A DNA stretch of 64,000 nucleotides from Argopecten irradians (GCF_041381155.1 NC_091145.1:39509882-39573881), one strand, 5' to 3'; shown: positions 11,054-23,140, counted from the first letter of the stretch. The notes: generated by a model not told the origin, from the letters alone. Made by a program: numbers and translations.

Positions 11054-13080
11054 CGTCATATTGTTATAAATTAGATCAAATTAGCAATAATTTGATATAA
11101 TAGATCGTTATATTTCTAAAAATTTAACTTTTCCATTATTATATTTATCCATAAATGGAAATAATTGATACTGATAAAAATGTTGAAGGGAAATTCATAT
11201 GAGCAACAAAAAAACAAACAAATTATAGTATGTAAAAACGTAGACTTCCACATAGAATATGAAAACACAGCATTCAAATATAAAACATCTTTAAAATTAT
11301 CCAACGTAGATCTAGAAATGTTTATCAATATGCCGTCACGTGATGAAAGTTAATGAGTGTTGAAAACGATGTACAACCATCTTGAAATCAACGATGAAAT
11401 CTCGCACAACAAGGCTGAGAAAAAATATATATGATGAATGTCAGAGTTCCATTTAAAAATGTTAAATATAAGTTGAGTGTTGATCGTGGATCCTCTTTGG
11501 AGATGAAAATATAACACGTTTCTCCTGGCATTAGACTGCATCAGGTATTTCCAAATCCGTTGAGTCTGTAAGTGATGAATGTTGATGTGTTGACGTGGTG
11601 TGTTGATGTTCATGTCTTCGAGTACAGAGATATATAATATAAAATGTGCGTGAAAATAACACGTCACAATCTCTGTACTCTGACATAGCCTGGCATAGTC
11701 CTAGTTACGATAAAAACCTGGTGAGGAATCACTTCAGGGGGACTATCCAGAAGATGTAAAATATGTTTGATGTGTTGGTATTGATGTAGAAAAATAAAAG
11801 TTTCTTCGTTGAAGATATATCTTGATGTATTGTTGAAAACAAAACCCACTTTCTTTGATGAAGATATGTAGAAATGGAACTCTGATGATAAAATGATACG
11901 GCATACACAAACAAGTCAATACACAACGAAGACAATTTAAAGTCAAAGTATACTGGATTACTGCATATCCTCTTCTATCACTGGAGGCTGTACTAAAGAT
12001 GATTTTTCTGTGGCTTGGATGAAGATTTTTCACTTTTGAATCAAGAGCGACAAGTTTTGATAGATTTGCCTTTTCACTCTTTTCTTTGCAAATAATTGTA
12101 CCAATCACAAATATATTACTAATAATACCATGACATCACCAGAAATACAGAAAAACTATTTGAAGAATAAAAGATAATAAATTAATCACTCAATAACTTT
12201 ATACGTATCAATAAATAGTTGTATTATGATTGTTTATTTGTCATAGAGACAATGGGACCTGTCATGTAACATTTTAACTAATAATTAGTTTGTATTTTAA
12301 CTGGTAGAAAAAAATATCCAGAGGAATATATATTATAATGTGTTAAAAAGCCAATTAATTCAAAACAAACGATCTTGAACTTGTAGTGTTCTATTGGCCT
12401 ATATTAACTGCTGTTGTAAATAGTATAAAAATAAACATGTAAACTGCGCTTTCAAGCGTTAAAACTAACATAACCGTATGTAAAATGTAACAATATAGTT
12501 GTCTCTTTATCTACGGGTATTATCTACGGGTAAAACATTTTGATACTTATAACAATTTCATATATGCAACACTTATTGGATAATTATTACTTATTAATCA
12601 ATATTTATTTCTTTATGTTGCAAAAGCACAGATATTGAATATGTGCAAATTATATGATAACATAACAAAAGTATAGCATACATGTATAGTTTATGAGTTA
12701 CTTTCCTTACATTTTTTTTAACTCTGTGTTTTTTTCTTCTTTTTTTTTCTTTTTTTTTTTGAGTAAGTAACTTTGTGAATTGTATTAGATAAAATGTAAA
12801 ATGTTTTGTTGTGTGTATGAGAAAAATATACCTATACCTGCAAAATTTCATAAAAATGTGTAAGTAAATATATATAATCAATGTTACTTTATTGATTCGA
12901 TTAGCTTAACCTTGCATATGATTGGATTGGAATGCTTGAGGGAAAAAACCTATATACTTATGTATCAGCTAATATGTACTAATTACGACCTCGAGGACAT
13001 GTTCACGATGTTATTGCCATAGGGTAAATGACAAGTAATTAGTAAAGCGTCTGGCCGACGTACGTACTTGCGGCTTAACT
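11054..13080. other. AT-rich DNA between repeat copies
   Basis: Mostly low-complexity. The minus strand at 11940-12108 has a coding-like stretch (KANLSKLVALDSKVKNLHPS, ending near DRRGYAVIQ) without recognisable homology. It might be a lone exon of an unknown gene, but it has no matching partner exon. Confidence 0.35.
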
Positions 13081-14187
13081 CAGACATGATGCAATCTAGA
13101 TGACCACTCATCAAAGAAAGTTCCATAAGTCTAATAGTTGTATATGTAAAATGAATAATGTAGGAGAAAACTATTAAAAATAAAACCTTGCATTCAATTG
13201 CATCAGGTAATACTTTCCTCCAATAATGCAATAAATAATATAATCATCATGTGTATTATGTTGTATGAAAAATTGTTAGGTATATAAAAAGTATAATGTA
13301 CGTATTACGTTATATGAGGATATCAGAGCAACTACAAATTAACGTGTGTGTTTAATCACATCACTACTCTGCTCCTTACATAATAAATGGAAAGTTACTA
13401 AGACATATATTTCTCCGTGAGTAATCACGTGAGATAAAACTTCCCATTAGGTAAAAATATGTAAAATGTGTATTTGTGTAATAGAAAAATAGTATATATA
13501 AACATTAAGGAACCTTCTTGAATATGTGATAAAAAACAATCGACCTAATTCATGAACATGTCACTGGAGAGAAATAGTAGAATCAGTGAAAAAAATGATA
13601 AAACAGTGAATATGTTAAATGTGGCAACTTATCATAGTAAAACAAAATATCTAGCAAGGTTATTAATAAATTTATAGAATCAAACATTTCCATAACAAAA
13701 TGATGAGTTGTTTATTTTGGTGTATATGTGTGCGATAGATGTATTTATGTGGTCAACTCCCTGTGGTGCATGTCTGTGTTTTTGTGTACGTTTTATGTGT
13801 GTATTTCAAAGTAAATTTACATACTGCTTTTAGTTAATAAAATTTACTTTATATATAAAGTTAACAATAATTCTCACTAAGAATAAGTATGGTTCTCAGT
13901 GGTGAAATAGCCATGGTAAAACGGTAATATGATTTTGTGCAAGGAAAAATTTGTGGTACAAATAATTGCTTTTAAAAGAGTTTAGACAAATCCACGTACC
14001 TGTGAACCAATGATCGTTAGTGGCAGTAGTTTCGCGAAGTGTCCAAACCCAGGTTGTTTTTCTCTGCACAGCGCCAGTGAGTATTCTTTTCTTTGTGTCT
14101 TTTTACGATGTGGTGTAGATGTTGTACAGTAAAGTTGAGTATAAGTCAAATACTTGCGGCTTATTCCGCATGGCAAAGTGCAACTCT
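13081..14187. repeat. 1.1 kb tandem duplication, copy 1
   Basis: Starts CAGACATGATGCAATCTAGA and is repeated at an offset of 1107 bp. The two copies differ mainly by single-base indels in homopolymers and by their last ~60 bp. A minus-strand exon-like stretch (from 14000) is carried by both. Confidence 0.9.
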
Positions 14188-15294
14188 CAGACATGATGCA
14201 ATCTAGATGACCACTCATCAAAGAAAGTTCCATAAGTCTAATAGTTGTATATGTAAAATGAATAATGTAGGAGAAAAACTATTAAAAATAAAACCTTGCA
14301 TTCAATTGCATCAGGTAATACTTTCCTCCAATAATGCAATAAATAATATAATCATCATGTGTATTATGTTGTATGAAAAATTGTTAGGTATATAAAAAGT
14401 ATAATGTACGTATTACGTTATATGAGGATATCAGAGCAACTACAAATTAACGTGTGTGTTTAATCACATCACTACTCTGCTCCTTACATAATAAATGGAA
14501 AGTTACTAAGACATATATTTCTCCGTGAGTAATCACGTGAGATAAAACTTCCCATTAGGTAAAAATATGTAAAATGTGTATTTGTGTAATAGAAAAATAG
14601 TATATATAAACATTAAGGAACCTTCTTGAATATGTGATAAAAAACAATCGACCTAATTCATGAACATGTCACTGGAGAGAAATAGTAGAATCAGTGAAAA
14701 AAATGATAAAACAGTGAATATGTTAAATGTGGCAACTTATCATAGTAAAACAAAATATCTAGCAAGGTTATTAATAAATTTATAGAATCAAACATTTCCA
14801 TAACAAAATGATGAGTTGTTTATTTTGGTGTATATGTGTGCGATAGATGTATTTATGTGGTCAACTCCCTGTGGTGCATGTCTGTGTTTTTGTGTACGTT
14901 TTATGTGTGTATTTCAAAGTAAATTTACATACTGCTTTTAGTTAATAAAATTTACTTTATATATAAAGTTAACAATAATTCTCACTAAGAATAAGTATGG
15001 TTCTCAGTGGTGAAATAGCCATGGTAAAACGGTAATATGATTTTGTGCAAGGAAAAATTTGTGGTACAAATAATTGCTTTTAAAAGAGTTTAGACAAATC
15101 CACGTACCTGTGAACCAATGATCGTTAGTGGCAGTAGTTTCGCGAAGTGTCCAAACCCAGGTTGTTTTTCTCTGCACAGCGCCAGTGAAGTATTCTTTTC
15201 TTTGTGTCTTTTTATGTCGATGTGGTGTAGATGTTGTACAGTAAAGTTGAGTATAAGTCAAATGCTGAGTTGTGGTTTCAGTGCTTTATTCCGC
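14188..15294. repeat. 1.1 kb tandem duplication, copy 2
   Basis: This is the second copy of 13081-14187. Its right end runs into the right copy of the ~490 bp direct repeat. The very high identity implies a recent duplication or two alleles collapsed in tandem during assembly. Confidence 0.9.
15108..15190 (-). pseudogene. Possible C-type-lectin-like exon fragment
   Basis: The minus strand reads FTGAVQRKTTWVWTLRETTA followed by TNDHWFTG and then a GTACGT donor. The WVW...HWF(x)G spacing resembles the middle of a C-type lectin domain. It is short, with no partner exons found. The equivalent stretch in the other duplication copy (14000-14083) differs by an indel that changes its frame. This is weak evidence. 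Confidence 0.25.
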
Positions 15295-15674
15295 ATGGCA
15301 AAGTATGGCCCAGCACCCATGGTCGAATGCTGGGGAAAGTTGACAATCTATGCATGGGTTGGTGGCCTTAAATAGCCCTACATGTTTGTGTTGAGTAATA
15401 TCTATAAATCAATGTTAAGCACAGAGTCATTCTGAGTTACATCGAAATGCTGACCATTAGCAGACATGATAAATCATAGTCATGTATAACTGTTTGGTTA
15501 AATAGCTTTCATCAATGTCTCGACAACATGTTACGCTACACGACGACAGGTCCCTAAGGCTAGACCACATTTACAGACATGGACTGTGACTACATATATG
15601 TACTGTTAAAACATATATGTATTTCAATGGTACAACTAATATAATTTAAATTTAACTTTTCCATTATTATATTA
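15184..15674. repeat. ~490 bp direct repeat, right copy
   Basis: Matches 10558-11053 along its length, ending at the same ACTTTTCCATTATTATATTA. Unrelated sequence follows at 15675. Confidence 0.85.
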
Positions 15675-15894
15675 CACATGATAACAGAGATTTAAATCTA
15701 AATCTGTGATGATGGGAACTGTGAACACTCGCTTATTTCTGCCAGATCAATTCTGTCACTTATATTTGTATATCAGAGACATAGAAGTATAAATAGATAC
15801 ATGTATCTAAATTTCTGCTTAATATGAGTCGATTGCCCAGTGGGATACCAATCTACAGGATGTATATAATGATGTCACAGGTAAATTTACGATA

Positions 15895-16015
15895 TCAGGT
15901 ACAAAATCAACCAACCGTGAAATACACATCCGTGTCATTGGTTGTCGCATGCCATGTCCTGGGGCGTATACACAGGCGTGAAGGTTACGTTACGTAATTA
16001 CACCCGAGCCGAGAG
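15895..16015. repeat. Dispersed repeat, GTGAAATACACAT type
   Basis: Shares AATCAACC(A/G)ACCGTGAAATA, GTCGCATGCCATGTCCT and a GTAATTACA block with 50240-50370. No ends or target duplications were found. Confidence 0.55.
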
Positions 16016-16204
16016 TAGATGATGGTGAATCATCTTGCACAATTAAAGTGGAAACATTGGGGGAGCGGTTTAGGGACTTACTACGCTGCATGTGGATTTC
16101 GTATTAAATTTTGAGGCCTCACATGAACCAAGAACTTATAAATTTAAGCTGCCGATGTATTTTCTTTTTATTATGAACTGATTAGTATACATGTTGGTGA
16201 CAAC

Positions 16205-16521
16205 CATCCTCGATATTCCAGGGGTTCCGATCACCTACGATCTCTACACCCCTGGACTATCTCATCGTAAAACTGGAGGCAACAGAACAGAACAGGTAAT
16301 TTAGTCCTTTGATGTACATCAAAAGAACCGTATAACGGTACACTGTGGTTGACTGTGTGGCTTTGAAGTTGGGCGTCGCTCTCTCTGTAGTCTTCAAAGG
16401 AAATCTTTGCTGGTCTGTGATTGGTCAAATATTTTCAGCTGAGTTGCCTTCAATTTCACTATGAGATAGTCCAGGGGTGTAGAGATCGTAAGTGATCGGA
16501 ACCCCTGGAGTATCGAGGATG
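16205..16521. mobile_element. MULE-type MITE with 9 bp TSD
   Basis: A 317 bp element with inverted ends of about 60 bp (CATCCTCGATA(T/C)TCCAGGGG ... GACTATCTCAT). It is flanked by the exact direct repeat GGTGACAAC at 16196-16204 and 16522-16530. A 9 bp duplication with long TIRs is characteristic of Mutator-like elements. It has no coding capacity, so it is a non-autonomous copy. A decayed relative is at 39275-39514. Confidence 0.88.
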
Positions 16522-16530
16522 GGTGACAAC

Positions 16531-18552
16531 ATTCTTATATTATAGAGACGGTCTAGCCGAGTCAAGTATTGAAGGATCATGTACTAGATCACGACGACAC
16601 GAACAACTATTTATCTGACTAATTATTCAAAGGAGTCCAAATTTTCTTATCCTGTGCCTTAGAGTTTTCTCCACTAGTTTGAATTTTGACACCATTTTCT
16701 AAAAAAAACATCACTGATCATCTATGTCGTAAATATATTTGACCGGCCAAATTTTGACGACCTTAAATGTATATCTAAACTTACCGTCACTAGCTTGTAT
16801 AGTCTATCTCATCGCGCACATGTCTTAAATTATAGACAGGTCTAAATTAAATAGTCTGTGGTCGATAACTAATTTGCTATGACTTACGTATTCTAAGACC
16901 GGTTTTGTGTAGGTATAGTGTATAATCTTTTATATGTAGCTTACGACTGCTATATAGCTATGTATCAATATTCTTCCAACAATTCATGTTTACAAAAAAA
17001 AAACTTTTTCGGTTTCTCATTATGAGTTTCATACTCATTTGTCTAATGAAGATGGCCTTTAATTGTGCGCAAGCCTCATCCGCAGACTACACTCTTCAGC
17101 CTCCCGCTGTGATAGACAGATTTACCTATGCCCGGCTAGCATTGCTAGTGCCCGGCCGGGTAACTGGTCAAGTCCTTGTCGGAAGATACTTCAGTGGGCA
17201 GTCATAGAATATCTTCCAGAAGCTGTCATCAGGATCTGTATCTGGCGTGTAAGATATTCATATACGGAATGTTATTGTCATAAAACATTCGCAGTATTCC
17301 GGACGGATTTTACGCATGTATGTCGCCACATACCGAAAAATGTACAAATATACCCAATACCGCTTGACACAATGTGTGTTGTCATAGCGACGGCTGCCCC
17401 AGATCATAGCCACAAGCGTTTATCTGTAGACTTTTGTCAAAATGTACGTGTGCAGTCAGTTATGGTGCTTTAGTTTTCGATAGGAGATCAAACTTAAGTA
17501 CGGTTACTGTGGTACGCATTATTCAGTTTATCGAGGCTCAACTGTAGATCTGCTACACTAAAAACATTTATGCTTTCAATTCGATATAAGATACAACTTT
17601 TCGTTCATTTAGCAGCTAGCACAATTAAAATTTTGATGATGAGTTTTATTTATGTGCGTCCTTGATATTTATATATCGGTAAGACGATGTATTCTGGTAA
17701 GTAATTATAGTATACCATACATTATAGGTACATGTTCATATTATAGAACAGAGTAATTAAATTATCTATGTCGCTGTATAGAACAAATTTTCACACTTAT
17801 ATTTGCTGATGCAATTTTGTAAAATATTTTCTAGAATTCTTTCGATTTGTTTTTCTGGTTTTGACTACGATGAAAATGTGCATATAAATATTGGTGTATT
17901 TGTGTGGGTAAAGATATTTCTAATCATCCATCATGTCATTCAGTAATTTCACTTCTTGTTACACATGGTATCTTGAACATATGCTAAAATAAGTTTAAGA
18001 TTTTTACGTTAAGCAGAAAAGGCACTTGTTGGACTTTGAGAAGAAATATAAATGGTGCACAATCCCTGGATATGAATTAAAAATTAATAAATATATGTTC
18101 TCCTTTTATTCACTAAAACACGTAACATGGATAAGAAGATTTCAAATATATCGGCAGATTTAGTTAATTAAAAGATATCGTTCATCGCTGTCTCTCTGGA
18201 TCTCATTCGGACACTTAAATTTATCTGAAATTAAAGTGTCGTTTACATTACTAAAGAAAACAATAAAAAAAACACGAAAAAATTGCATGGCCTTAGGCAC
18301 ATCTCAAGAAAAATCGTCTGGGTAACGATACCGCTGTCGAAGTACCTCATTCATTTTGACTCGCTGACGTACACGGGACTAAAAATTATATTTTGAAATG
18401 TTCTGTTTAATTTCCTGACAATGATGTCGAAACTACATAAAAGTCGGCCACAGTACCGAGATACCGCCCTCAAATTTGCTCAATTTGTATCTGTATATCG
18501 ACTCATGTGACTGCTGATATTTGGGGGAATAACACAATTAGGATGATGATAT
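16531..18552. other. Intergenic DNA without recognised gene
   Basis: Open frames around 16986-17473 include a signal-peptide-like start (FLIMSFILICLMKMAFNCAQ) but overlap one another and lack homology or splice context. I do not call them genes. Confidence 0.4.
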
Positions 18553-18560
18553 GATTATAT

Positions 18561-18599
18561 CAAGGACGTATATGACATATAAATACATATAAATCCTTG
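18561..18599. mobile_element. 39 bp hAT-like micro-element with 8 bp TSD
   Basis: Begins CAAGGACGTATATGA and ends TATAAATCCTTG, the two termini of the family at 19404-19841, with only a few bases between. An exact octamer GATTATAT flanks it (18553-18560 and 18600-18607). This is the best evidence for the 8 bp target duplication of this family. Confidence 0.8.
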
Positions 18600-18918
18600 G
18601 ATTATATGAATATATTACGAAGTATTTCAACTGAACTAATGCTAAAATACGTAGTCCAAAGGGATCCCCTTGTATACGTAATAGTTATGCACATCTAGGA
18701 ATCTTGTTATCCACTTGAAAACGTTTCTGTTTGAATATAAAGTTACTAGGCCTATCTTCATAATAAAAATTTATTACGCAGTTCAATATACGTGATTTTC
18801 TTTCTTCTAAGAAAAAACATCAGATAGTATATCATACTATTCTAAATCTCTCTTTTAAGCAATCATCTACAAAGTGATACAGTACGTTTATTGGTCATAA
18901 AAATTATCATCATATGCA

Positions 18919-18952
18919 CAGGGACCTGGCACGAAAAATTTTGACCAATAGT

Positions 18953-18992
<40 letters not shown>

Positions 18993-20225
18993 ATCAAGGG
19001 TATGAACTCGGCGGTCGAGAAAAACGGACCTATTTTTTTAAAACCGTGATTATTTTAATAAATGGGTTCTATATAACATTGATGGATATCTTACCTTAAA
19101 GAGAAATAATTTATCTTTCCATTGAGTGCTTGATGAACAAAACTGGCCCAGTATTGACGAAGTTACGGCTTGATGAATCGGGAAATTTACGAAAAATATG
19201 CTAGGTAGACATTTCCCTGTCCGGTCGAAATGTCGTCTCGGCTCTAATGGGCACCTCAAAAACCAAGCCAAAATCACAAAATCTACTCTTCTTGTGGTAA
19301 ACAGTATCCATAACTGAGTTCATCCACAATCTCTTTTGGAGGTATCATGGCCCGTACTTTGTAGAAACTCCATTTAAACATCGTGTAGCTCACTTACTTT
19401 AACCAAGGATTTATAAGTGAGAAGGATTCGTGTCTGTCAACTTTACATTACTAAACACCACGCGAGACGCCTAATGAACCGGGAATAAAAACCGTTTTTC
19501 TCAACAAATACTTGTCTTAAAACGAGTCAAACGAAACACCGTTGTAAAGTTTAATTAAATTTCACGACGTTTATAACTTTGCTTTAAAGACGGAATGTTT
19601 AAGGGATATGTCTTAAATTTTCGTTAAAAAAAATCGACAGCTCATGAAATTACAGCACCGCTTCAGAAAGTAAGACGGTAACCCCTCGCACCCCGCAAGC
19701 TACATCAAAGGCTGCGCCGGCGGATATCAAAGGAAAATCAGTCGTCGACCAACGTCACGGTCCAGAGCACAAAACACAAAAGCGCCTGCCTTGGACTTCC
19801 CCAAAACCCAGTGTGACTTATCCTTCTCATATACGTCCTTGCTTTAACAGTCACCGCCATGTTCATTTTTTTCTCTCTCGGAACGCGTCTTCTCGACTTT
19901 AAGTATCGTTACTACATTATGCAAATTATGTTATGTTTGTGCTTTGTCGGTAAACTCGAGAAGCGTTCCGAAAAAACAAATGAACATGGCGGTGACGGTT
20001 AAAGTAAGTGAACTACACCGATGTTTAAATGGAGTTTTCTACAAAGTACGGGTCATGACACCTCCAAAGGAGATGTGGATGAAAATCAGTTATGGATACT
20101 GTTGTTACCACCACAAGAGTAAGTTTTTTTGTGATTTTGGCTTGGTTTTTGAGGTGCCCATTAGAGCCGAGACAACATTTCGACCGGACAGGGAAATGTC
20201 TAACCGTAGCCATAATTGTTCCTAA
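18919..20225. mobile_element. Long-inverted-repeat element, two facing arms, interrupted by a MITE
   Basis: The left arm (18919-19403 plus 19842-19928) and right arm (about 19928-20225) are mutually inverted. Landmarks run in mirror order: CACCGCCATGTTCATTT, GTTAAAGTAAGTGA, TTTCTACAAAGTACGGG, ATTAGAGCCGAGAC. The left arm ends outward at CAGGGACCTGGCACGA after a (TA)n tract (18955-18985); the right arm is truncated. Both arms cover the start of a short frame (MAVTVKVSELHR...). It is therefore shared repeat sequence, not a unique gene. The hAT assignment rests only on the CAGGG terminus. Confidence 0.6.
19404..19841. mobile_element. 438 bp hAT-like MITE
   Basis: The ends are CAAGGATTTATAAGTGAGAA and, inverted, CAAGGACGTATATGAGAAGG, an imperfect TIR of about 24 bp. 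CTTTAAC flanks both sides (19397-19403 and 19842-19848). It has inserted into the arm of the long-inverted-repeat element. The CA(A/G)NG terminus and a 7-8 bp duplication fit hAT. It is non-coding and homologous in inverted orientation to 20921-21331. Confidence 0.8.
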
Positions 20226-20270
20226 TTTCCCGATTCATATTTTTCGTAAATTTTCCGACGCTATGAACGC

Positions 20271-20303
20271 CAAGGATTTATAAGTGATTTATATACGTCC
20301 TTG
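20271..20303. mobile_element. 33 bp hAT-like micro-element
   Basis: Family ends CAAGGATTTATAAGTGA and TATATACGTCCTTG are almost directly joined. No matching flanking octamer is visible. It lies just outside the right arm of the long-inverted-repeat element. Confidence 0.6.
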
Positions 20304-20682
20304 ATTGGCACGTAAGGCATATTTGTAAAAGTTAATAACGTTTTATGTTGCGATTACATAGTGAATATTTGTAAATTAGCTGAATATGTCAGCATCAAGA
20401 AATCTTCAGCATTGTTAGCAATCTTTATTTGAGGACAACTGAAATATATCCTTGATAAATATTTTGAAAGTTTAATCATATGGATGTATTTTTATACATT
20501 ATTTACAATGGCGTATCGAAAAATGAACTATTCAAAAGCAAGGATTATAATGAACACACATAAATTCTTGTCAAAAGTAATACATAATGTCAGAAATGAT
20601 ATTTCTGATAATTGCTCTATTTCGGATATTCAATTCTTTGTGAGTTTTGGTCAATATAATCATTATTTGATACATATGATCA

Positions 20683-20920
20683 CAGGGACCTGGCACGACT
20701 TTTTTTAACTAACAGTATACATATATATATATTATAGTATCAAGGGTATGAACTCGGCGGTCGAGAAAAACGGACCTATTTTTTTAAAACCGTGATTATT
20801 TCAATAAATGGGTTCTATACAACATTGATGGATATCTTACCTTAAAGAGAAATAATTTATCTTTTCACTGAGTGCTTGATGAATAAAATTGGCCAAGTAT
20901 TGACGAAGTTATGGCTTGAT
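20683..20920 (-). mobile_element. Truncated arm of the long-inverted-repeat element
   Basis: Starts CAGGGACCTGGCACGA and follows the left arm at 18919 through ATGAACTCGGCGGTCGAG to TTATGGCTTGAT, where the MITE at 20921 begins. This is the third copy of this family in the window. Confidence 0.65.
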
Positions 20921-21331
20921 CAAGGACGTATATGAGAAGGATAAGTCACACTGGGTTTTGGGTGAGTACAAGACAGGAGCTTTTGTGTTTGTTCACTGAC
21001 CGTGACGTTGGGCGACGACCTTTTCCCTTTGATATCCGCCGACGCAGCCTTTGATGTAGCTTGCGGGTGCGAGGGTTACCGTCTTACTTTCTGAAGCGGG
21101 GCCGTCATTTTATGAAACGAAAATTTAAGACATATCTTCTAAATCTTCCGCCCTTAAAGCAAGTAATAAACGTTGTGAAATTTAATAAACTTTACATTGG
21201 TGTTTCGTTTGACTTGATAAGACAAGTGCTTGTTGAGAAAAACGGTTTTTATTCCCGGTTCATAGGCGTCTCGCGTGGTGTTTAGTAGTATAAAGAGACT
21301 GTCACGAATCCTTCTCACTTATAAATCCTTG
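20921..21331. mobile_element. 411 bp hAT-like MITE, second copy
   Basis: Inverted relative to 19404-19841 and homologous across its length, with ends CAAGGACGTATATGAGAAGG and the complement of CAAGGATTTATAAGTGAGAA. Exact flanking duplications are not seen, so the flanks have been rearranged or have diverged. Confidence 0.75.
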
Positions 21332-22950
21332 ATGTCCATTAATCGAGAATTTCGCATGTTTTACATGCCGGCTGCGGTTGAAAAACAACCTATGGTACAA
21401 GAGTAATATTTTAGATCACGTTAACATGATAATTATGTAATATTTTAGAAAAGTAGGGCTTAACGCGGTCTTAAAATAGTTTACATAAATATTTTTTCTC
21501 ATGTCATTGGATTTCAAGCATAATCTCAAAAATCCTTGCACAAATTCCACTTACAGTATTAAATACAGATACAATACGAGTACATATTGACATATTTTAC
21601 ATATAAGTAAATATATCTTCGCTGGTACATGTAGATCACCTCATGATCATGCCACAGCCCATAGTTGGGGAATTAATAATATTAATGCGTAATTACCAAA
21701 ATTTATCTCAATAAATACTTGTTAGATATACATTTTGTTCTTAACCAAGTATATCTTCTTTTAAATGGATGCTATAAACCACTGTGTTACACGTACATGC
21801 AGATCTGCATGTGTACGTACACGTATGGCTGCCGATATCTCGAAAAATAAAACGGCAGAATCGTTCATATTTCATGCTGTAGAGTTTACGTTTTAATGTT
21901 CAGTCGCTTTTATTCCATGGGCTGCTATGTGAAGTCTCAAATTGAAGTGAATATTACGTTTAAATAATAATTTGAATACATGTAACATAGACGGTGCATT
22001 TAGATTTATGAATACAGATTGTAGTACTGTAAATGCAGACCAGGACACATTGCGCACGGCTTCGAGTAGTTTTGTTTAAAAATATGAAAAAAAGTAACCA
22101 TAAACTAACTCATTTCTATGTCATTAACTAAATTCCAAAATTTCCAACGAAAAAGTTATCCAAATTACGTAATTTTGTGACTCTGAAAAAGGACGAAATC
22201 CGGGATCTCGGCAGTACTGTACGTAATAATGGCTGCCGTGCGTTTGGGGTAATTTACGAAAGCAAATTTTACTTTGGTCATAATCACACATCGTTTTACC
22301 AAGTAAGACTTAGAAAACAGTAATCGCTTATTAAAATGTCAGTATGATATTTTGAGGAACATGGAATTTAATTTGTAATTTCAAGCTGATATTTGCAATA
22401 TTCTATCTATATGATATGTTGTATGGAATTAGTGTGTCTTACTCTGACTCTGTTTTTCTTATATAAGAAAAAATGAAAGAACGATTCCTTTTGTATTCGA
22501 TGCAAAAGCAGACATACAATTACCACAGCACCAATTTACTTGACACCATATCAATAGATTGTTTTATTCTGTGTTTGTAAACATATTGCTTTGTTTAGTT
22601 TCCTTTTTCTAATAACATACGAGATACAATGGACATTGTGGAACGATCCCGTTTTGTCTTCAGACACGTATACGTGCACAATATACATCAATATTTTAAA
22701 TAAAGTTACATTCTGATTCCTGAAATTACAAATTCATATAATTGGGCACAATTAGATATACATGAAAATACATATTTGAATATTTCATAATTCATGAGTC
22801 CCTGATATTCGTTTGATTAATATGAAAAATCAATGGTCTCAAAATATCTGGCTATGTGACCACTCCATTTCCTCGGGAATCGTCAAACAACGGGATCTTT
22901 ATTATGATCCTATATATATCGTCAACTCTTTTCCCCTGGTATAGCGTATC
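21332..22950. other. AT-rich intergenic DNA
   Basis: I recognise no gene, RNA or repeat array in this stretch. Confidence 0.5.
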
Positions 22951-22954
22951 ATTA

Positions 22955-23140
22955 GACGTCCACTCTATACGGTGGACCGTCACGACCCACTGTATCACGT
23001 GGATAAATGGATGCCCACCCAATACAGTGGACAACGGTGGACCACTGTATCAAGTGGACAGTAATGGATTGTAGTGGACAGTCCTATATCCACTCTATGT
23101 CCACTCGGTCGGTGGACGAGTGGACAAGCCCCGTCCACCT
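22955..23140. repeat. Cluster of GTGGAC / GTCCAC motifs
   Basis: More than ten copies of GTGGAC or its complement are scattered in both orientations (CACTGTATCA(A/C)GTGGA occurs twice). The cluster ends in a near-palindrome around GTCCACTCGGTCGGTGGACG. It lies immediately before the 46 bp satellite and has no coding frame. Confidence 0.6.

Noticed and set aside
10558-15674. LTR retrotransposon with ~490 bp ends
   Set aside because: No TG...CA ends, no primer-binding site, no polymerase or capsid sequence between the repeats.
16986-17473. Secreted small protein
   Set aside because: Two overlapping frames, no homology, no splice or promoter context; the signal-like start is probably chance in AT-rich DNA.
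19944-20225. Gene beginning MAVTVKVSELHR
   Set aside because: The same sequence is in the other arm of the inverted-repeat element and in further decayed copies, so it is repeat DNA.
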